Shown: piece after piece, positions 13,384-25,905 of the stretch
Position numbering within the stretch: the first letter of the stretch is position 1
Layout: every line of letters begins with the position of its first letter
Source: Dichetophora obliterata
Lineage: Eukaryota; Arthropoda; Insecta; Diptera; Sciomyzidae
DNA length: 64,000 nt
Direction: 5' to 3'
Assembly (NCBI GenBank): GCA_963920525.1
Contig: OY986437.1
Coordinates: forward strand, 94,201,175 to 94,265,174
The notes under the pieces: model-generated
What the model saw: the letters and a program-made list of their open reading frames with translations, nothing else
What the model was told of the DNA's origin: nothing
Database searches by the model: none
Made by a program: the position numbers and the translations under genes

Positions 13384-14640
13384 TTACCTCGAGCCCTTCG
13401 CTGGAGCTTCGTCGTCCATACGATGGACATGACCTAGCCAGAGTAGTCGCTGCACAGTTATATGCTGAACTACGTCAATGTATTCGTAGAGTTCATACAG
13501 CTCGCGGTTCATTCGGATGCGATAGTCATCGCCGACTCGAAAAAAACCGATAATTTTGCAAAGGATTTTTCTCTTGAACACCCCCAGAGCAGCTGCGATA
13601 GTTTGCGAAACTTCATATTCTTCAGTTCCATAAAAAAGCACAGGTAGAACGAGCGTCTTGTTGAGTGCTTGTTTTGTCGATCGAGAGAAGGCTCTGGAAC
13701 TTAGTGGAACTATTAGCAATTGTTGTTCTTCCCTTTATCTCCAGGCTGACATCATTGTTGTTGTTTATGGCGGTGCCCAGGTATATAAACCCTCTTTGAC
13801 TTTGTTTAACTGACTATTAATTTCGAAGTTATAGCTGCCGGATATGAAACTTGGGAGACTAGATGACGTGCTCTCCTGATTGTAGACAGCATATACTTTG
13901 TATTGCCCTCGTTTATCGTCAAACTTTCTTTGGCTGATTCTTTTTCGATAGCAGTGAAATCAGAGGTGATATCTCTTTCAGTTCTGCCGACAATACCAAT
14001 ATCATCAGCTTAAGCAAGGAGCTGGGCACCTTTGTAAAAAATGATGCCATTGCGATGCACACCGACCTTTCGTGCGAGCTCCTCCATGATTATGTTGAAG
14101 AGATCGCAAGATAACGGATCGCATTGTCTGAAACCTCTTTTGGTATTGAAGGTTTTTCAGAGGTCATTTCCTACTTTGACGGAGCTGCATGTGTTGCTCA
14201 ACGTCATACTGCAAAGTCTTACCAACTTTGTAGGTATACCAAACTCAGATATTTTTGCGTATAAACAATCTCTTCTCGGACTTTCGAATGCAGCTTTATA
14301 ATCGACAAAGAGACGAGGGGTGTCAATTTGGATTTCGTGGGTTCTTTCCAGGATTTGTCGTAGTGTGAAAATCTGTTCTTTTGTGGAATTTCCAGGTCAA
14401 ACGCCACACTGATAAGGTCCAATCACTGTTTTTGTAATCGGCTTTAAGCTTTCGCACAGTACGCTCGAGAGAACTTTGTATGCGATGGATATAAGACTGA
14501 TACCTCGATAGTTGGCGCAGATTTGGGTCTGCTTTAAAGTAAAGGGCAAAGCACAAAAGCTGAGATTACAATCATCGCTCATGCTTTCCTCTAGCCATGT
14601 TTTGCTGATTAGCTGATGCATGCACCTTTAATCCATCGCC
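13384..14640 (-). pseudogene. LINE reverse transcriptase domain, disrupted
   Basis: The minus strand reads, in order: ICANYRGISLISIAYKVLSS (RT block 2), a GPYQCGV block corresponding to the usual GFRPGRST region, and the catalytic-site phrase AQLLA*ADDIGIVGR at about 13980-14020. In that phrase the tyrosine of the expected YADD is replaced by a stop codon. The C-terminal part, 13384-13719, reads ALNKTLVLPVLFYGTEEYEV and then the LYELYEYIDVVQHITVQRLL block followed by WLGHVHRMDDEAPA, typical of the post-RT region of this LINE type. At least three frame changes lie between these blocks. Confidence 0.85.
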
Positions 14641-15289
14641 GCCGGTTTTAAACAATTCATCTGGCAGGCCATCAGCACCCGCTGCTTTATGGTTTTTTAA
14701 TCACTGGATAGCAACTCAAACCTGTTCAGGGCTAGGTGGTGGTACTGCCACTCCGTCATCGTTGAGTGGTGGGGCTACACTGTGTTGTTCATGGGTAGAA
14801 TTTGTGGAATCGTCACCAGTAAATAAATTGGAGAAGAACTGTCTCCACAATCTCAGCACACACTTCATATCCCGTAACCAGATCTCCATTTTCATCTCTA
14901 CAAGTGGACGTTCCGCGCTTGAAATCTTGCGTTAGACGCTTAACCTGTCGTGCATCCTTTTTGCCCTGGTACACCTCTAGTTCCTTACGCTTGCGCCTTT
15001 CCTGCTCTCTTTTTTTGTGTCAGAAAAGGCGTTTCTCTTCCTTCCTCTTTTTGAGGAAGTTTTCTCTAACGACTCTCGTATGCGGCGTTTTTTACTGCTG
15101 TCAACATTCCTGATCGCACCACTGGTTGCGGGCGCCAGAAACCAAGGACTTCCTCAGCGGCAGCGCTCATGAATTTGGTGAGAAAGTCCGCTGGCATAAT
15201 CGGGTTCAGGGGTTGGTTGCTTGAGCATAGCCGAGAATTTAGTGGAACTGGCCTCGGCAGTCTGTTGTACTTGCAGCTTAGCGACATCT

Positions 15290-15945
15290 AGCTCTCGTTG
15301 CATTCCTGTGCGTATGTTCTTCGCATTGCACAATCGCATGCAGATCTTGGCTGCAACAAGATAGTGGTCGGAGTCAATGTTGACCCCCCGACACGTATGC
15401 ACATCCAAAACACTAGAGGCGTGCCTTCCGTCGATTACTTCGTGATCAATTTAGCTTCTCGTTTTTTGATCCGGGGACTCCAGGCAGCCTTGCGGATGTC
15501 GAGGTGCTTAAGTCCGGTGCTACTATCTACCATATTTCGTAGTTTAGATCGTAATTTGCCAAAGTTGTCTTCCCTTCCGACTTTCGCATTAAAATCGGAA
15601 AGTTATCGTTTACGTCCTCAAGACAAGATTCGTCCTTTACCTCCGTCTAGTTGTGTGCACATTTTATTCTAATATAGAAGAATTTCGCTTTAATGCGGAT
15701 CGTGGCCAGTCCTTCGTTCATGGGTGTGAACCGGGAAACAAGGTGGCATAGTTTCCGGCTTACGACGAATCCGAATTCACGCTTCTCCGCATGACAACTG
15801 TAGTGGACATCGCAGCCTTGCCCTTTCCATCAATTTCCTGGATGGCGGAGATGTTAGCCTTTACTGAATAGTGACACCTTCCCTTTAAAAGGTCTGGACA
15901 TTCCAGGTGCATATCTGTAAATCATTGTTCGTTTTTCGTTTGCAG
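15290..15945 (-). pseudogene. LINE endonuclease domain, disrupted
   Basis: The minus strand shows the order expected for the exonuclease/endonuclease/phosphatase fold of LINEs. The pieces are ICTWNVQTF near 15925, an AIQEID block near 15840, REFGFVVSRKLCHLVSRFTP near 15760, and NIDSDHYLVAAKICMRLCNA near 15350. The last carries the SDH motif that forms the C-terminal catalytic dyad. This enzyme nicks the target DNA to prime reverse transcription. Several frame changes and stop codons break it, so it is not functional here. Confidence 0.8.
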
Positions 15946-16360
15946 TGGTCGTCAACATAATTGGGGTTCTTATCCGAGGCTGGTTTGGTTTTCATTGGAC
16001 AGTAATAATGTGGCAGGACCCAAACTCTGGGCACATTCCATGTTAAAGGTCAACGGAACGACACCTCAAGGTCAACGACAAGGGAGTTTTGGACAAAAGT
16101 TGCTTTTTGTTAACAGTTTACTTGACAATGCCAGGTTATTGGGATGTGTGGGTTTTTCGTCAAAGCCGCAGCGCTTGTTCGACGCTTCGTCCTTTTAGTC
16201 TCCCGCTGGTTACCCGCTTATTGTCCGGGACCGCTTATTTTTTAAGTTAAACTTATTCGCGGCCAAACTTCATATCTGAATACCGTCCACTTTCCGCACA
16301 CTGTGATCCGTCCGGTGGCGTACAGCTAAGCCCCCGCAGATACCCTTTAAATCAAGGGTA

Positions 16361-17679
16361 CTCAATGGAACGGATGATTTCTGTTTAAATATTCAAATTG
16401 AGACTTATAAGAGGTCCGAAAACAATATTTACACAAAAAGTACATAAATATTTCACTTTTCAAATTAAAAAAAGGATATAAAAATTACAAAATACGAAAA
16501 ATTTTTTATTTTTTACTCTTCTAAATGATTTTTGATTTTTAGTGAAAAAATATAACCAAAAATATAATTAAAACGAAGTTCTTCTAAAAAAAATTGTTTT
16601 CTTAAATTAACATTTTTACTTTTCTAAAAAAAAATGTTTTTCATAATTTAAATCATGTAATAATTCAAAGAATATATCACAATTAATTATAAACAAATTA
16701 TATTTTAAAAAATTTTGTATTTTTGTAAAAAAAATTTAAACATAAATAAAAAAAAATTCGAATCAGATTGCAGTTGAAGTTTTAAACAAAGTGTTCTTAT
16801 TATTATTTTTATTTAAAAATATTATCAAATAAGTTCTTGAAATATACACGAAAGCTTTTTCAATTCATTTGTTTTTAATGAATTAAACTCCTTTAACTTC
16901 GAAAATTTTTTAATATACGTTTTTAGTGTAAATATATTTAATTAGTCTCAAGTTATTTATGTTTAATTTATTTATTTATTTACCAAGCAAGATATTTTCT
17001 AGTGGTTTAGGGAGATACCAAAGAAAAATAGGCTATTAACTTAACTTTACAAGACTAAGAGGACAATAAAGAAAGAGCACAGGATTAGTGGATGTTAAAA
17101 GGGAACACAATTTTCCTTATTTATTAACCTTACAAGCATTTCTGAAGTAAATTTACATAACATTTTTGTCAAAATGAATTTAAAAATTTTCTTAACAATA
17201 ATGTGGAGAGCATAAAAGGAAGAAATTTTGTGTAAGCCTACTTTAGCTTTGGTTCGTAAATTAAGAATGTTTTTTTGAATAGAATAGATTCAAATATTTC
17301 GCTATGAGAATCAAAAGATAGACTCCAAATGATGCAGGCAGATTCTCCACTATATGATTGGCTCTTTTGAACTCTCTTTTGAAGAATTCCTTGGAATTTT
17401 ACATACTGGAATCTACAGAGGAGATATGATTTCAGCCAACTTAGTATGGGCCCCGCAATACAAAATTTTTCTAATTTATTTATTAGAATGTTGTAATCGA
17501 GCGGATGTAATGTGTTTAACCTTCGGATTCAGGAACCTTTCAGAGATGGTAAGTTGCAGTCCTAATCTCTGGCCAGACCTAATATAAAATGTATGGCCAG
17601 ATGTTTTCGTGTCTATATTTATGGCTGCATATATATAAATATACATACAGATACATATATTTTACTAGCTGAAACCTTG
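16361..17679. other. AT-rich non-coding stretch
   Basis: Long A and T runs with no coding signal and no bounded repeat were seen. Confidence 0.5.
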
Positions 17680-18085
17680 CGCGTTGCTTCCACGCCCCCC
17701 TTGCTCAACACCATACACTGTTATCAGTAAAACTGCATATGTAAATTGAGTTCAAATACTGCATTCCGAGGCTGTTCGACATGTAACTCCAAAGCTATTT
17801 GATAGAATAAATTAAGATTTTATGGAACGTGGCACGCCCCTTTTTCTAACGCCCATTAAATGCTAACAGTGAAACGGCACGTGTTAACTGCGGTCGAATA
17901 CCCAACATAGGAGGCTGTGTAACCTATTCCAAAGCTATTCAATATTGTAAATTTGGAGTTGCCAAGCCCACTTGTACAACGCCCCTAAAATATAATCAGT
18001 CAAACGGAACTTGTATTGAATTTCGAAGCTGTACGACCTATAATTTTAAAGCTATAGCGATTTTATATGAGCACTCGCATGGGCG
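17680..18085. repeat. about three diverged tandem units of 115-140 bp
   Basis: Each unit holds, in order, a CACGCCCC-like phrase, a CAGTnAAACnGnA phrase, a GAAGCTGTTCGACCTA-like phrase and CCAAAGCTATT. The units begin near 17690, 17838 and 17968, and the last fades near 18085. The units are far more GC-rich than their surroundings. They could be internal repeats of a Helitron or the remains of a satellite; no termini were recognised. Confidence 0.65.
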
Positions 18086-20529
18086 AAAGGGGGCGAAATA
18101 TCTCGAGAGCCGCTCTTCCGATGTTGTACAAATAACTTTCCGTACCATGAATCCCGTACCATGAATGACCGAACACACCCTAAAAAAATCAAATTTGGTT
18201 TACGCACACCAGCCTATATAGATGCCATACATTTTATATGAGTCGTGCAACCATTCCGCTCTCTACTGTCATACAAAAAAGTTGCATACATTCAAAAAGT
18301 CAAAAGGTCTGGCCAGACCTAACACTGAATCCGAGGGTTTATACACACTGTGCTTACGTTTGGCGTATGCACCTTGTATGTTTTTGTTGAATAGTTTTGT
18401 AGATTTTATTATGGAATTTGTACATTTTTGGATCTAGGCTTTAAAAAGATGTGACAGAGGTGTCTTATGAAATTTGAAAAGAAATAAGATAAAGGAGGTG
18501 GTAAGGTTTCGTAGGTGTAATCGTTGCAAGAGTTTTTACGCAAAATAGAATTGAAATTCTAACAAGGAAGGGAACAGCTTCTTCTGGGGTATTAATGTAT
18601 ATAAAAAAAAATTAAACGCGCGTCCATATTTTCTCTTGTGGAAATAACAAACCATTGTAAAGATTAAAACAATAGAGTACGTTAAGTTCACACTAACTCT
18701 CAACATTCGTAATTCAGTTTTGTAACGTTGCTGTCACTTTGCTAAATTTATTTCTAATATTTACTTGAATTTGAGGAAACCGCATCGAAATGTTCTTTCA
18801 CATTAAAGCTACAAGACAAGTGCCTTTAACAATCACAAGAATGAAATCATGTGCATCTCTCTGATCCTTGCCTTGTTTTAACTCAGATAACGAATAAACT
18901 CAATTAAATTGTCTAGCTAACAAATTTATCTATCTTTATATTTTTTGTTTTAATAAAGCCACAGTTTGGCCTGCTTACTTCATCCTCATCGCTCCGTTTG
19001 CTCTCTAGCAAGGACGAAAGTGCATAAAATAGTCCTTTTCTGCTTCAATCTGCTCTTACTGCTAATGTAAATGGAATTAAATCCAATTTAATTTGTAGAA
19101 AATAGCAAAAATTCAACAGGACATTCAATTTTTGCAATAGCTAACAGTCCACACTAAAAGCTGCTCTTCTCTTTCCTACTGCAAATATATATATAAGCAA
19201 AAAAGCTGCTGACTTGTGTTCCTTTTCCTCTACGCAGCCTCTACAAAAAAATGACTTTATTTCATATCACATAAAGTGCTTTTGAGCTTACAGGACTTCT
19301 TCATTCGAAAGTAAGAGCTCAATTTTTGAATTTAATTTTCACTAATGACCCCGTTTGTCAAAATGTCAACAAGAAGTGTCAAAAAACAGTTGTAAACGGG
19401 AGAGTAAAAAATAATAATAATAATAATAAGAATATGAGTGAGAAAAAATTACAGCATATAATAAGGTAAGCTACACGTGGCATCCTGGACTTGCCAAGAC
19501 TTTTTATGCTCTTTCAGTTTGCTCTCTTGGCATTTTTTAAAATCTTAAAATAAATTACATGCTAACGAAAATAAGAAATGCTTGAAAGTGACAAGAACTG
19601 ACGTTTGAAGACATTTGTACTCGCTGACTCACTGTCTCTGTGTTCTTTTATATTTTTTCAACCCTGTGTTGTTAGTTGAATGCTAGGAGCATATTGTCAA
19701 CACCTGCAGCTGCTTTTTATGTCAGCCAGCCATATTTTTTTTCCCAACTGCTCTTATTTTCATCTATTTCAACATTGTTGCAAGTTTTACTCCTACTGAG
19801 ATTTCTCGTCAATCCTTGCGCAAGAAGCTGCTGCCATTTGTCTTAATAAAGTTTGCACCTTCTTTTTAAGTTTATTTTCTTCGTTTTTTTTTCCTATTTG
19901 TGGCACGTTACTTGCAGTCAGCATCTTGAATTGTCATTGCTGTGCCACGTTAAGATAAATAAAAAGGTGCGCGTAACTGCCTAGCTGTCTTCTTCGTACT
20001 GTATATTCGTATATTCATCTCTTACTTGCATGCAATTTTCATTTTTGTTTTTTTACTGTCACCTGCTGCTGGGATTTATTTATGTTTTTTTAGTTGCAGC
20101 GTCGACCTTGATAAGCTATTGAAAATTTTCAAATTCCGGGAGGGATTAAAAATATTACTTCATATCTCAAATATTTTTCTTTTTAGCAGGAAGCTTGAGT
20201 TATTTATTTTCTGAAGTTTGTTTTTTTTGGTGCTTCAAGTAATTATTTTTTTTTTCATCTCTGTAATCTTAAAAAAGATTGCAATGCATGATTCTTGGTG
20301 AAAAAAGAGAATGAAATTCCATTGATTACTTTTGGGATTTCGATGAGTTATTTAGAATGTTTGTGTTCTTAGAGTATGAATTGTTTTTTAATAACATATG
20401 GAAAGAAAAAAAATTTAAGATAAAAAGATAGTTAAGATAAAAAGATAGTTAGGATCAGAGATGCAACTTTAATTTTACAGGAACATAAATATTATATTTC
20501 TATCATGATAACTAGCTAACATTTAATGT
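18086..20529. other. non-coding stretch
   Basis: No coding exon or bounded element is supported. There is a short AAT microsatellite near 19410-19430. The sequence around 19000-20000 is somewhat less AT-extreme and has CTGC-rich words, as fly introns with regulatory sequence often do, but no specific site can be named. Confidence 0.5.
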
Positions 20530-20690
20530 GCAAGTTAGTCAAAAAGTTCTGAAAAACAAAAATGAAATAATGTAAATTTATAATGCAATTTGTTTTAATT
20601 CAATATAATCTCCCTCAACTTCAATACACTTATTCCAATAATGTTATTTCATCTTTGTTATGATATTCTGGAAGCTATATAGAGAAATAA
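20530..20690 (-). pseudogene. mariner transposase C-terminus fossil
   Basis: The minus strand reads WNKCIEVEGDYIELKQIAL near 20580-20640. This matches the last 20 or so residues of mariner transposases (consensus RWxKCIExxGDYxE). It is preceded by a weakly matching helix and followed by a stop. No catalytic domain or terminal repeats are present nearby. Confidence 0.6.
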
Positions 20691-20780
20691 ATAAATGCTT
20701 AAAATGTTACAAAATAATTTTTCTTTTCATCATCTCCTAAGAAAATCCTGGTTTCATATTTTCTGTTATTTAAATTAAAC

Positions 20781-21035
20781 TATGTCCTATTAGTTTTCCT
20801 CTTTCAATAAATTTTTGAACGCACCAATACTCTATCTGCCACTCTTCTGGTGGTCTCCATACAGAAAACATAAAAAAATAGGAAAAAATTTCTATTGTGG
20901 TTCATATCAAGAAATGTATGAACTCTTGGGGAGTCAAATCCTAGAGTAAGTCCTATTAATTTCCCCTCAACATTTCTAAGCACACCTACACTATATCCGC
21001 CACTCTATTGGTGGTCCTCATACAGAAAATAGAAA
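20781..21035. repeat. two direct copies of a ~90 bp unit
   Basis: The units at 20781-20872 and 20947-21035 share GTCCTATTArTTTyCC, CACCnAyACTnTATCyGCCA and TGGTGGTCnnCATACAGAAAA. They are separated by about 75 bases. They are diverged from one another and the source is not recognised. Confidence 0.6.
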
Positions 21036-21937
21036 ATATCATTGCACACAAAAAAGTGACGAGACTCAAAATATTTTTCATGACGAAAATATTTCGTAAC
21101 GAGACTCTAAAAATTTTACCCTTAGCATCAAATTACCACACAAAGGGAGATCCGGGATCATAAGTAGAGAAGTGTTAAGCTGTCTATATTCCAAAAAACT
21201 GTTTACATGTCGACAGTTATTACTTCAGATAAGAGAAGCCGTTAAAAAATGTTCGGAAATTTTTTCTAGTTTAGACACACAACGACATCAAAGTTAACAA
21301 TTATTTTTATATATTTTTTTTTTAATATAATAATATGTTTATGCCTCAGCCATATCCACACGGATGAGTCGAATTTGATGAAAATTGGTACGCAATTGAC
21401 TCTGTTGCTGAAATGGAATATAAGGTGTCACTATTTTAAAATGCTATCGTTAGAGGGAGCTGGAAATTAATATGGGCAAAAAAAAGTCAACCGTGACCAA
21501 AAAAATAAAAACTTATTAAAAACTAATTATTTTATGGTATTATCTAAGAGATACATTTTAATTTTATCAATTTAAGCAATTTATGCATAAATTCATTTAA
21601 CATGCTAATCAAATCGCCTGCACTGTTTCACAAATGTAGTTTTTCTTTTTCGTTAATGTTTAGTAAATGTTACGTAAACTTTTTCGATTTAGTAAAAATT
21701 GAAGACGTTGGCTAAAGATAATGAAAAAATGGGCAAGGATAGGAAAATATATCAGATTTGTTTTTTAATTACTAATTTTTATAATTACGTAACTAATTAA
21801 TTGGTAATTACTTAACCCTTTCGGCCCCAACTTTTTTCCTGCGGTCAAAAAAATTTTTTGTGCTTTTGTTTTATGAAATTTCTTCCCAATGATTGTTTTT
21901 GCAAGATTTAAAGTCGTCACACCACTTTGTTTGATGG

Positions 21938-23768
21938 CTACAAAAAGTTTCCTGTGAGCAACATTGAGCAATTTTTGTTGTTGTTGCAGCATAAATGAAA
22001 TCCACATTTAAGGCATTTGGTCAATAGGGTCCCAGACTTTCAAAGCCTACAACGTCCCTGCTCTTCAAATACAAACCAGTGCCCTATTTGATGGTAGCAT
22101 TTTACTTCATAAGGCGTTTTAGTAATTTTGCTATGTTTGGAAATACCACTTGAAATACTGCTGGATGACAGAGGACGAAATTAGAGAATCATTACCCGAT
22201 TTTTTTACGGGACGTCCTCGTTTCCTCTGTACAGCCGTTGACTCTAATAGAGCACAAGCAATTTCAAGCTGAAATTTTATTAATGGCATATACTTTCCCC
22301 TTGGCTGAAAAAATTTAAATTTTTCTGGTACAGAAACCAAAAAAAATATTCTAATGTACCACTTCCGTGAGCTGTGGTCGACCTTGCATAGATCCATTAG
22401 CATATCTGAAAGATCGACGCCTCCCATGTTCTTATTATACGCACTGACAACTACATGTCTAAAGACCTCAATATAACGTTTATATTATGGGCTTCATCAT
22501 TTGCAAGTGTCAACTGGTTCGTCTCCTATATGAGAAGATATCAACAAAATCGATTTATTGTCAAACCATTTGACGACCGCCAAGTTGTGGTTCACTCCAC
22601 ATTTGCTGTCAAACGATCCTCATCCACGCTTTTTCAAGTCTGAGTCGGACTCTAACACACAATTCCCCATTCGGTTTTTTCTTATAGTGTCAATAGCAAA
22701 TATCCCCATTTCTTTTAAAGCATCAAGGAGGCTTACCGATGTAAAGCAGTTATCAAAGTACAGCTCGAAATTATGGTGCTTAGATACTGTGGAAGCTAAA
22801 TAAAGCACTACATCGGAGGAAGTTCCCAAACCATAACATGGAAAAGTCCCTTCACCAACATATAGAGTAAAGTCGTGCACCATCCCAGAAGTTCCAGCTC
22901 GCGTGAACATTTTTAAACCCCATTTATGAGGTTTTGCTGGATTATACAGCTTCAAAGTTGATCGGCCTAAAACCAAGAATTACAAAAAATTAAAACAAAT
23001 ATTTTACCTACATACAAACATCTTTTACGAACCTTTAAACGCAATTATTTGTTCGTCAATACTTCTTGGGGTAATTTATTGAATTAACTTTTAAAAATAT
23101 CCAGTAAAGGGCGTATTTTATACAATTTATAAAAGCCAGATTCTCCTTTTATAAAATGGTTGCTGTTGTCGTTGAAATGCGAGCATTTCTTTATTTTTGA
23201 AAATCTATTGCGAGGTAATCACTAATATCAGAGAGCTTTTGACATGAGACGCGATCTTGAGACTATGCTATTCTCTTTAGGAGTATTTTACAATCAGAAG
23301 ATACAATAAAACTCTAATGAAGCGTTTCATTTCTTCCTCAGTGCATTTTATTTCAGTGCCTTACTTTTGAAGTCCGATAGTTTCAGTATCAAAAAATTCG
23401 TAAAAAAATTCAATGGGACTTTTTAGTTCGATCACTTCCAAAATAGAACTTCCCATCCAAGCACTATCCGGAACTTCAAATTTATTCGATCTTCATTTAA
23501 GGGATTTCAAATCAAGTTTTTCATGAGTAGTCTCAATTATGTTGGCTGGCAGAGGCGTTTGCACAACAAGTTTTTCAAGAATAGCAATCTCCATGTTTTT
23601 TTTTGTCTCGAGAACTCCATCCAAATTTCTCTTTAAAACTCTGGAAAAATCAATCGATTCATCCACCACTTACTTCGTCCTCACTACATTCATCTTCAGA
23701 AACATTTCAGTCGAACTCCAAAATGCGTTTTATCTAGTCACCAGACAAGCCCTTCTCGCATTTCGGCA
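21938..23768 (-). pseudogene. piggyBac transposase, with stops, frameshifts and a probable 66 bp intron
   Basis: On the minus strand the protein can be followed from an acidic N-terminus (MPKCEKGL, then NVSEDECSEDE) through ELKSPIEFFYEFF, YKLYKIRPLLDIF and IDEQIIAFKG, where the first catalytic aspartate lies. It continues into GRSTLKLYNPAKPHKWGLK, YFDNCFTS with the second aspartate, and GGVDLSDML with the third. It ends in a cysteine-rich domain (KCLKCGFHLCCNNNKNCS), which in this family binds the terminal repeats. Between the FKG and RST pieces, 22967-23032 has GT..AG ends and restores the reading frame, so it is probably an intron. At least eight stops, some consistent with TGG or TGC changing to TGA, and several frameshifts make it inactive. 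Confidence 0.9.
22967..23032 (-). other. probable intron in the piggyBac transposase
   Basis: The 66-base stretch starts with GT and ends with a T-rich tract and TTTTAG on the minus strand. Removing it joins FKG to RSTLKLYNP across one codon, which is the conserved uninterrupted motif of the family. The size matches typical fly short introns. Confidence 0.75.
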
Positions 23769-25067
23769 TAGCTAAAAAAAAATTTTTATTACCATATTTG
23801 CCCAAAGTTGCTCATTTGTAAGTTTTCAAAACTCTCACTACGTTAAAAATCCATGAAACGTCAACGTACTTTACAAAAAATATTTCTGATGGTTTTAGAT
23901 AAGATTTAAACTTTTTTAATAAATTTTAATTCACTTTTACTAGCGAATATTCGATTTTTCCCGAAAGATTAAATTAAAAAAACGTTTTTTTGCAAAAATT
24001 TTCGTTTTTTGCTTTGATTTACATTCTCAAAACATGTCTATTTCGGTTTCCAAAGATTTTTTAGCGAAACATGCATCAGAACATTTAGCATAACACAACA
24101 AACATAAGAAGTTGCTCACAGGCAACTACGGGGCTGAAAGGGTTAATTTCCAATTAAACTACAATGGAAAAATGTGTGACGTCTGACACACAACGTCCGA
24201 ACAAATAAAAATGTTAACTGCGACTTTAAAAATACGATATTTGAGATAATGCTTGCCTTTTTTTAACTTATAAAAATTGCAATTTATTGTTCCTTTAGAT
24301 TTTCGAGGTGCAATCGACCATTTCGCAGAAATATTCTAAGTTCGATTGTTAGTCTCACAAGAACTTCTATTTTTAAGGACGTCCGAATGCACGAAAAAAA
24401 TATAAAATTTTAGGTAAACTGCGGTAAGATGCAGGATGTTATAACTGTTATATATTAAACTCATGAGAGCTATTTCACCAGATACATCTTAATTGTAAAC
24501 CTGTTAATAAAATCTGCGAAATTTATGAAAAAATGTATGCGAATGTAACGCCCGAATGCTAGGATATTTATTCCAGAACTTTTTTCTAAACAGCTCTAAC
24601 GATTAATAGAGAACATTTTTGTTTTGGGGTGAGGTAAAATGATCTTACCAGGTCTTAGCTCTAGGAAAATTCTTTAACTTGGCCAAAAGTGATAAATACT
24701 TGGACATGTCCATTAAATTTATTGATTTTGCTAGGGAATCGGTTGAAATAAGTAGGATTAAGTAGTATTTACTGCTAAACTGATTTGGTTAAAAAAATAT
24801 TTTGTATATTTCCGTACACAGTTAGCATAATTGGCCAATATCAATATTTGAACTTGATCAAAAGCCATTTTTTGCCAAAAATATATTATTATTACATTGT
24901 ACAAGAAATCGATTGACATTGATTTTGTAATCTATGCCGATTTGCTAAATTGGCAAAAATTGATGTAAGCTTGGCTAAGCGCTAGTTTTTTAGCCAAAAC
25001 AACATGATTAAATAGGAATTGATTGAAACTGATTTAGGGTTTTTCGCAAGAAATTGCTAAATATTGT

Positions 25068-25130
25068 AACTGTAAAAGGCATTCATACCAAATTTCAAAG
25101 CTGTAGGATTATTTTTAATATTTTTTACAC
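25068..25130 (+). repeat. dispersed repeat, copy 2
   Basis: It shares CATACCAAATTTCAAAGCTG with copy 1 near 10650 and copy 3 near 25820. Only this central part is recognisable. Confidence 0.5.
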
Positions 25131-25806
25131 AAAGTGGACAATAGTGAACAGCTCGAAATAGTGAACGTTGTAGGAACTGACATTTCAAAGAATAAAAAGT
25201 TAGAAAGTACAAAAAAGTTTTCAGATTTAAACAAAAACATCCATTATTTAAAAAAAAAATGCAATCTCAGAAATGCGAACAATCTGGATACAATGAACAG
25301 GCCTTGCAAAAATTAATTCACTATATCCAGATTTCAACTATGACTGCTCAACTTCAAATATGACTGATTTCGAAACTATTTCAGCCAGACTCGAATTAAA
25401 AAATCTATAATTAAGAAGAAATATTTTTCAAGCTTAAGGTCAGTTATGTTTATGAAGAAAATAACAACAACAGCTCTGAATGAGCAATACTAAAAACAAA
25501 CTGTTCCCATTGTCTTTCAATTGAGTGAAAACTTTCTGTGTTTTACTACTATTAGTGCAGGTATTTTTTTTTTTTGCACTATTAATTTAGTTAAAAAAAA
25601 AATTTGCACTAAGCTATAGAAATTTTGATTTCCACTATTCTTACATGAATTTTAGTGAGAAATTTTTCACTATCACTATCACTGTATGTATAGTGAGACC
25701 TGTATTTTTCAATTCATCAGTAAAAACTAATAGAAGATAGAGAATAATTTTACACTATCATTACATGTAAGCTGAAACTGAAAATTTAGTGCATTACGCC
25801 CATCTC

Positions 25807-25905
25807 TGAACTGTACAAAGCATTCAAATCAAATTTCAAAGCTCTTGGTTTATTTTTACTATTTATAGCCAATACTTGTATGAAGTCCGCCTACTGTAGG
25901 TGGGT
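25807..25905 (+). repeat. dispersed repeat, copy 3
   Basis: It shares CAAATTTCAAAGCTCTTGGT, then CTATTTATAGCCAA and TGAAGTCCnCnC with copy 1 near 10650-10720. Confidence 0.55.

Larger units (their letters stand above)
13188..16360 (-). mobile_element. non-LTR retrotransposon (endonuclease/RT LINE, RTE-like), decayed
   Basis: Read on the minus strand, the element runs from a CG-containing 5' leader (about 16360 to 15950) through an apurinic-type endonuclease and a reverse transcriptase to a tail of (TAAG)n at the + strand position 13188-13204. A tandem tetranucleotide tail is a hallmark of target-primed LINEs that do not use poly-A. The domain order EN-RT, the ICTWNV-type EN start and the C-terminal LYELYEY/QRLLWLGHVHRMD block match the endonuclease/RT proteins common in insect genomes. 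Clade assignment (RTE-like) is tentative. Many stops and frameshifts show it is inactive. Confidence 0.85.
21816..24142 (-). mobile_element. piggyBac-family DNA transposon, full length but decayed
   Basis: The element is bounded on both sides by the piggyBac target TTAA (21812-21815 and 24143-24146). Its ends are inverted copies: CCCTTTCGGCCCC at the left and GGGGCTGAAAGGG at the right. The length, 2327 bp, suits an autonomous member. Read on the minus strand, a transposase gene fills most of the interior. Target site, ends and protein agree, so identification is firm. Confidence 0.93.

Noticed and set aside
15298..15672. 124-codon plus-strand open frame
   Set aside because: It is antisense to the LINE endonuclease, whose motifs are read on the minus strand.
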